Below, in pieces: positions 14,653 to 17,312 of a DNA stretch of 17,312 nucleotides. The stretch comes from Rhodobacterales bacterium. GTDB lineage: Bacteria; Pseudomonadota; Alphaproteobacteria; Rhodobacterales; Rhodobacteraceae. The position numbers were made by a program, and so were the translations under genes. Each line of letters starts with the position of its first letter. Positions within the stretch are counted from its first letter, which is position 1. Under the pieces are notes generated by a model. The model saw only the letters and a list, made by a program, of their open reading frames with translations. It was not told the origin of the DNA and did no database searches. The stretch spans positions 495 through 17,806 of the forward strand of contig JAACVA010000008.1 in assembly GCA_009992615.1 (NCBI GenBank), given 5' to 3'.

Positions 14653-16551
14653 ATGGGTATGAGAGTTTTGGCAAAGGTGGCCGTTCTGGCCGTCTTGGCG
14701 GGTGGCCCGGCCTTGGCCGAGGATATTGCCCTGGTCATTGGCAACCGCAACTACAGCGATCTTGACCGTGTGACGGGGGCCGACCGCGTGGTGGATGCCG
14801 CCGCCGCCTTGCGCGCCCGTGACATTGCCGTGATTTCAGGCAAAAACGTGACGCTGGATGACATGCGCGCGCTGGTTGGTCAGTTCGAACAGATGGCGCC
14901 CAACGCCGATGCCTTGCTGGTGGTTCTGGCCGGGCGGTTCGTGCAGGGCGGCAACGACACGTTTTTCCTGCCGACAGACAGTGATGTGCCGGGTCTGACG
15001 GGCCTGCCGGGGCAATCCTTGCCGCTGTCATCGGTGTTGCAGATCCTGTCGTTGGCACCGGGCGAGGCGTTTCTTGCCCTGGCCGAGGATGGCGCGGGCG
15101 CGCAACGGGGTCCGTTCCTGCGCGATGGCATCGGCGATCTGACGATCCCCCAGGGTGTGACCGTGCTGCGCGCCGCGCCCGCCCCGATGGCCGGGCTGCT
15201 GAGCGATGTGCTGGCGGTGGACGATGCGCCGGTGCAGGGGCAAGACGGGGTGGCGCTGTCAGGGTATCTGCCGGCAGGGCATGGTTTCTTGCGCAGTGAT
15301 GAGGCGGGCGATTCAGCCGCCCTTGCCACAGCCGTGGCCGAAACCCAGCGCGAACGCGCGCGGGCTGATGCCGCCGAACGCCGCACCCAACTGGCCGAAC
15401 AGACCGCCCGCGCCGCGCGTGACGGCCTGGATCGGGCCGAGGCCGCGCTGTGGGCGGCGACGCAGGAACAGGACACGGCCAGCAGTTATCAACGCTATGT
15501 CGCGGTGTTTCCCGATGGCCCACACGCCGCCGAGGCCCGCCGCCTGAGTGGCGAAATCAGCGCCGAACCGTTCCGCCAGGCGCGGCTGGCCGAAGAGGCG
15601 CTGTCGCTGAGCCGCGACCAGCGCCGGGCGATCCAGGGCAACCTGACCGCGCTGGGGTTCAACACCCGGGGGGTCGATGGCATTTTCGGGGCTGGCACAC
15701 GCACCGCGATCGGCAATTGGCAGGTCAGTGTGGGGCGGACGAAAACCGGTTATCTCGATGCAGCCGAGGTGAGGGCGCTGGCGCAGCAGGCGGCTGATGT
15801 CGAGGCCGCGCGTCGGGCCGAGGAAGAGGCCCGTACGGCCGCGATTCTGCGCGCCGACAACGCGTTTTGGCTTCAGCAGGGGTCGGGGCGCACCGAAGAT
15901 GGGATGCGCGCCTATCTCTCGCAGTATCCCAAAGGTCAGTGGGCAAGCGTCGCGCGCGATCGTCTGGCCGTCATTGACCAGCAGCGCCGCGCCGAGGAGG
16001 AGGCGCGCCTGGAAGAGGAACGCCGTCGCGAAGATGATGCGTGGTGGGACCGGACCGGAGCGAAGGGCAGCGAACAGGGGCTGCGCGCCTATCTCGAACG
16101 CTATCCCACCGGGCGCTGGTCAGACACGGCGCGCGCCGCCTTGGCCAACTTTGCCCCATCTCTCGACCAGAATGACGAGCGGGCTTGGCAGCGTGCCCAG
16201 AGCGCCGGCACCGTTGATGCCTATCGCGGCTATCTCGACGCTTTTCCGCGCGGCGCTTTTTCTGCCAAAGCAAAGACGCGGATTAACCGTCTGACAGCCG
16301 AAAATGACGGCGCAGCCGCTGCCGCCGAGCAAGCGCTGGGCCTCAACCGCCCGATGCGACAGGCGGTTGAGGATCGGTTGGCGGGGCTGGGACTGGACCC
16401 CGGCCAGGTCGATGGCGAATTCGACAATGCCACCCGTCGTGCCCTGCGCCAATATCAGCAGAGCGCCGGTTTGCCCGTCACCGGCTTTGTCAGTCAGGAA
16501 TTGGTCGTGAAACTGTTGACTGATTCGGTTCTGGATCTTCTGCGGCGGTAA
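14653..16551 (+). CDS. exported caspase-fold pseudoenzyme with peptidoglycan-binding domains and repeats
   Basis: This is a 632-residue protein with a Sec signal peptide (1-22, GGPALA before EDIALV). Residues about 24-215 follow the caspase/metacaspase (C14) pattern: DIALVIGNRNY, a central LLVVLAGRF and NDTFFLPTD. The histidine of AGHG is Arg95, and the segment where the catalytic Cys would lie reads LALAEDG. The whole protein contains no cysteine, so it cannot be a cysteine protease. A helical Arg/Ala/Glu-rich stretch (about 228-262) follows. Two peptidoglycan_binding_1-like domains are at about 314-378 (LGFNTRGVDGIFGAGTRTAI) and 560-620 (LGLDPGQVDGEFDNATRRAL). Four copies of a 37-40 residue repeat (W...Y..Y...P.G...A...L) lie at about 262-298, 403-441, 461-499 and 508-547. 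It starts 24 bases after the ligase stop with AAGGA at 14640-14644 and ends before a strong terminator. It is probably a periplasmic cell-wall-associated scaffold. Confidence 0.88.
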   Translation: MGMRVLAKVAVLAVLAGGPALAEDIALVIGNRNYSDLDRVTGADRVVDAAAALRARDIAVISGKNVTLDDMRALVGQFEQMAPNADALLVVLAGRFVQGGNDTFFLPTDSDVPGLTGLPGQSLPLSSVLQILSLAPGEAFLALAEDGAGAQRGPFLRDGIGDLTIPQGVTVLRAAPAPMAGLLSDVLAVDDAPVQGQDGVALSGYLPAGHGFLRSDEAGDSAALATAVAETQRERARADAAERRTQLAEQTARAARDGLDRAEAALWAATQEQDTASSYQRYVAVFPDGPHAAEARRLSGEISAEPFRQARLAEEALSLSRDQRRAIQGNLTALGFNTRGVDGIFGAGTRTAIGNWQVSVGRTKTGYLDAAEVRALAQQAADVEAARRAEEEARTAAILRADNAFWLQQGSGRTEDGMRAYLSQYPKGQWASVARDRLAVIDQQRRAEEEARLEEERRREDDAWWDRTGAKGSEQGLRAYLERYPTGRWSDTARAALANFAPSLDQNDERAWQRAQSAGTVDAYRGYLDAFPRGAFSAKAKTRINRLTAENDGAAAAAEQALGLNRPMRQAVEDRLAGLGLDPGQVDGEFDNATRRALRQYQQSAGLPVTGFVSQELVVKLLTDSVLDLLRR

Positions 16552-16564
16552 CCCCGGCACAACG

Positions 16565-16599
16565 GAAAAGCCGCCCGTTACACACACGGGCGGCTTTTC
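16565..16599. terminator. bidirectional intrinsic terminator
   Basis: A perfect 14-bp stem, GAAAAGCCGCCCGT (16565-16578) and ACGGGCGGCTTTTC (16586-16599), encloses the loop TACACAC. The GC core flanked by A and T runs gives a terminator in both directions. It can end the caspase-like gene on the plus strand and rpmJ (stop at 16622) on the minus strand. Confidence 0.88.
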
Positions 16600-16621
16600 T
16601 GTCTCAACCGTTCGGGCCTTA

Positions 16622-16747
16622 TCAGCCCTGACGGGCCTTGAACCGACGCTGCGTCTTGTTGATCACATAAACGCGACCCTTGCGACGGACCACGCGGCAA
16701 TCGCGGTGGCGGCTCTTCAGCGAGCGGAGCGAGTTGCGGACTTTCAT
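16622..16747 (-). CDS. rpmJ: 50S ribosomal protein bL36
   Basis: The complement encodes the 41-residue protein MKVRNSLRSLKSRHRDCRVV followed by RRKGRVYVINKTQRRFKARQG. It is rich in Arg and Lys and matches the ribosomal protein bL36 family (large-subunit protein) in its longer form common in Alphaproteobacteria. The zinc-binding Cys pattern of the short form (CxxC...CxxxxH) is reduced to a single Cys17, as in the zinc-independent paralogues. GGAGAGGG lies just upstream of the ATG. The gene is transcribed leftward toward the shared terminator and lies 67 bases downstream of tRNA-Val on the same strand, so the two may share a transcript. Confidence 0.95.
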   Translation of the reverse strand: MKVRNSLRSLKSRHRDCRVVRRKGRVYVINKTQRRFKARQG

Positions 16748-16771
16748 GGTCCCTCTCCTCATAACGCGGCG

Positions 16772-16783
16772 CTGGCGCGCCAG
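16772..16783. repeat. 12-base palindrome CTGGCGCGCCAG upstream of rpmJ
   Basis: A perfect 12-base palindrome lies in the 67-base spacer between tRNA-Val and rpmJ, 24 bases before the rpmJ start on the minus strand. It has no loop, so it is more likely a protein site or a chance GC word than a stable RNA hairpin. Confidence 0.3.
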
Positions 16784-16814
16784 TTTCAGTTGCCGGTTGC
16801 CCGGTGCGAATTCA

Positions 16815-16889
16815 TGGTGGGCGATACTGGGATCGAACCAGTGACCCCTTCGATGTCAACGAAGTGCTCTACCGCTGAGCTAATCACCC
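16815..16889 (-). tRNA. tRNA-Val(GAC)
   Basis: The complement folds as a complete 75-base cloverleaf. The acceptor stem is GGGTGAT with ATCGCCC (one T-G pair), the D stem is GCTC/GAGC, and the anticodon arm is CTTCG-TTGACAT-CGAAG with anticodon GAC. The variable loop is GGGTC and the T arm is ACTGG-TTCGATC-CCAGT. The discriminator A is followed by an encoded CCA (16815-16817). GAC reads GUC/GUU valine codons. It lies just upstream of rpmJ on the same strand. Confidence 0.97.
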
Positions 16890-16956
16890 ATGAAACCCCA
16901 TTTCTGGCCCGACCCAAAGGGCCGGGGATGCAGGAAAACCCCACATCGGTTCGCGG

Positions 16957-16985
16957 TCTATAAAAGGAGTCGGGAAACTGTTCAA
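16957..16985 (-). promoter_or_regulatory. sigma-70-type promoter for tRNA-Val / rpmJ
   Basis: On the minus strand TTGAAC (16980-16985) and TATAGA (16957-16962) are spaced by 17 bases, a good housekeeping promoter match. The -10 box lies 67 bases before the mature tRNA 5' end, leaving a leader of about 60 bases. The transcript could run on into rpmJ. Confidence 0.6.
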
Positions 16986-16991
16986 GGGCTT

Positions 16992-17019
16992 TTGGCATTG
17001 CTGTTTTTTGCCCTATAAC
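16992..17019 (+). promoter_or_regulatory. sigma-70-type promoter for N-formylglutamate amidohydrolase gene
   Basis: On the plus strand TTGGCA (16992-16997) and TATAAC (17014-17019) are spaced by 16 bases. The TTG start of the amidohydrolase gene lies 24 bases further on. It sits back to back with the tRNA-Val promoter, only seven bases away, so the two promoters may interfere. Confidence 0.55.
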
Positions 17020-17043
17020 GATTTCAATCGGGGAGGGGCGCGT

Positions 17044-17312
17044 TTGGACGGATCGTTTCAGCTTTTCATGCCGCAGCAGCGTACGACCAGCGTTGTCTTT
17101 GCGTCGCCCCATTCAGGCAAGGATTATCCGGATCATATGCTGCGCCGATCGGTTCTGGACCGTGCCGCGATCCGGTCATCCGAGGACGCCTTCGTGGATC
17201 GTCTGTTCGACCTGGCGCCGGTGGCGGGCGCGCCGTTTCTGGTGGCCACGGCACCGCGCGCCTATGTTGATCTGAACCGCGCCTGCGACGAACTGGATCC
17301 GGCGCTGATCGA
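17044..17312 (+). CDS. N-formylglutamate amidohydrolase family protein, 5' part
   Basis: The first 89 codons are seen before the window ends. The family hydrolyses N-formyl-L-glutamate to glutamate and formate, often as the last step of a histidine degradation route (HutG/HutF type), though many members are uncharacterised. Visible family marks are FASPHSGKDYP (19-29), with His23 a likely metal ligand, the LDRAAIRSSEDAFVDRLFD stretch (38-56), and APRAYVDLNRACDELDP (70-86). I chose TTG at 17044 because GGGAGGGG (17031-17038) lies just upstream and no ATG in frame precedes the conserved region; the first in-frame ATG would give a start eight codons later. No other hut gene is in the window. Confidence 0.9.
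   Translation, partial: MDGSFQLFMPQQRTTSVVFASPHSGKDYPDHMLRRSVLDRAAIRSSEDAFVDRLFDLAPVAGAPFLVATAPRAYVDLNRACDELDPALI

Noticed and set aside
1..17312. CRISPR array, insertion sequence, phage or toxin-antitoxin genes
   Set aside because: I saw no regularly spaced repeats, transposase motifs, terminal inverted repeats with target duplications, or small paired toxin/antitoxin frames.

Overview
This window is GC-rich chromosomal DNA that looks like the Rhodobacterales / Roseobacter branch of the Alphaproteobacteria. The evidence is family-level resemblance recalled from memory: a DUF3833-SDR pair, a solitary formate dehydrogenase alpha subunit, a LivHMGF-type transporter flanked by two acyl-CoA ligases, a caspase-like/peptidoglycan-binding protein, a 41-residue bL36, and an N-formylglutamate amidohydrolase. 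No phage, insertion sequence or CRISPR array is visible. Coding density is high and no gene-free stretch exceeds 300 bases.

Left part (1-4679): the 3' end of a DUF3833 gene overlaps an SDR oxidoreductase gene by four bases. A histidine phosphatase-family gene converges on them from the minus strand. After a 174-base divergent spacer comes a 926-residue molybdenum formate dehydrogenase-type alpha subunit with no partner subunits next to it.

Centre (4878-14628): a transport-and-activation cluster. The order is long-chain-type acyl-CoA ligase, LivG-like ATPase, small secreted six-cysteine protein, LivH-like permease, an antisense SHOCT-domain gene, LivM-like permease, periplasmic binding protein, LivF-like ATPase, and a phenylacetate-CoA-ligase-like protein. 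Most plus-strand junctions are tight or overlapping with clear Shine-Dalgarno sites, so this is probably one or two operons. It likely imports an amphipathic or aromatic carboxylic acid, or an amino acid, and activates it as a CoA thioester; the substrate cannot be read from sequence. A GC hairpin followed by a conserved GAGTATTTT...AGAAGAAG tail precedes both ATPase genes.

Right part (14653-17312): an exported caspase-fold protein that contains no cysteine, with two peptidoglycan-binding-type domains and four copies of a short repeat. A strong bidirectional terminator follows. On the minus strand lie rpmJ (bL36, 41 aa) and tRNA-Val(GAC), and on the plus strand the 5' end of an N-formylglutamate amidohydrolase gene starting at TTG.

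The strongest leads are sequence departures from family norms: the cysteine-free caspase-like protein, the CoA ligase-like protein without its ATP P-loop, the formate dehydrogenase missing one Fe-S cluster site, and the unassigned secreted protein embedded in the transporter operon.
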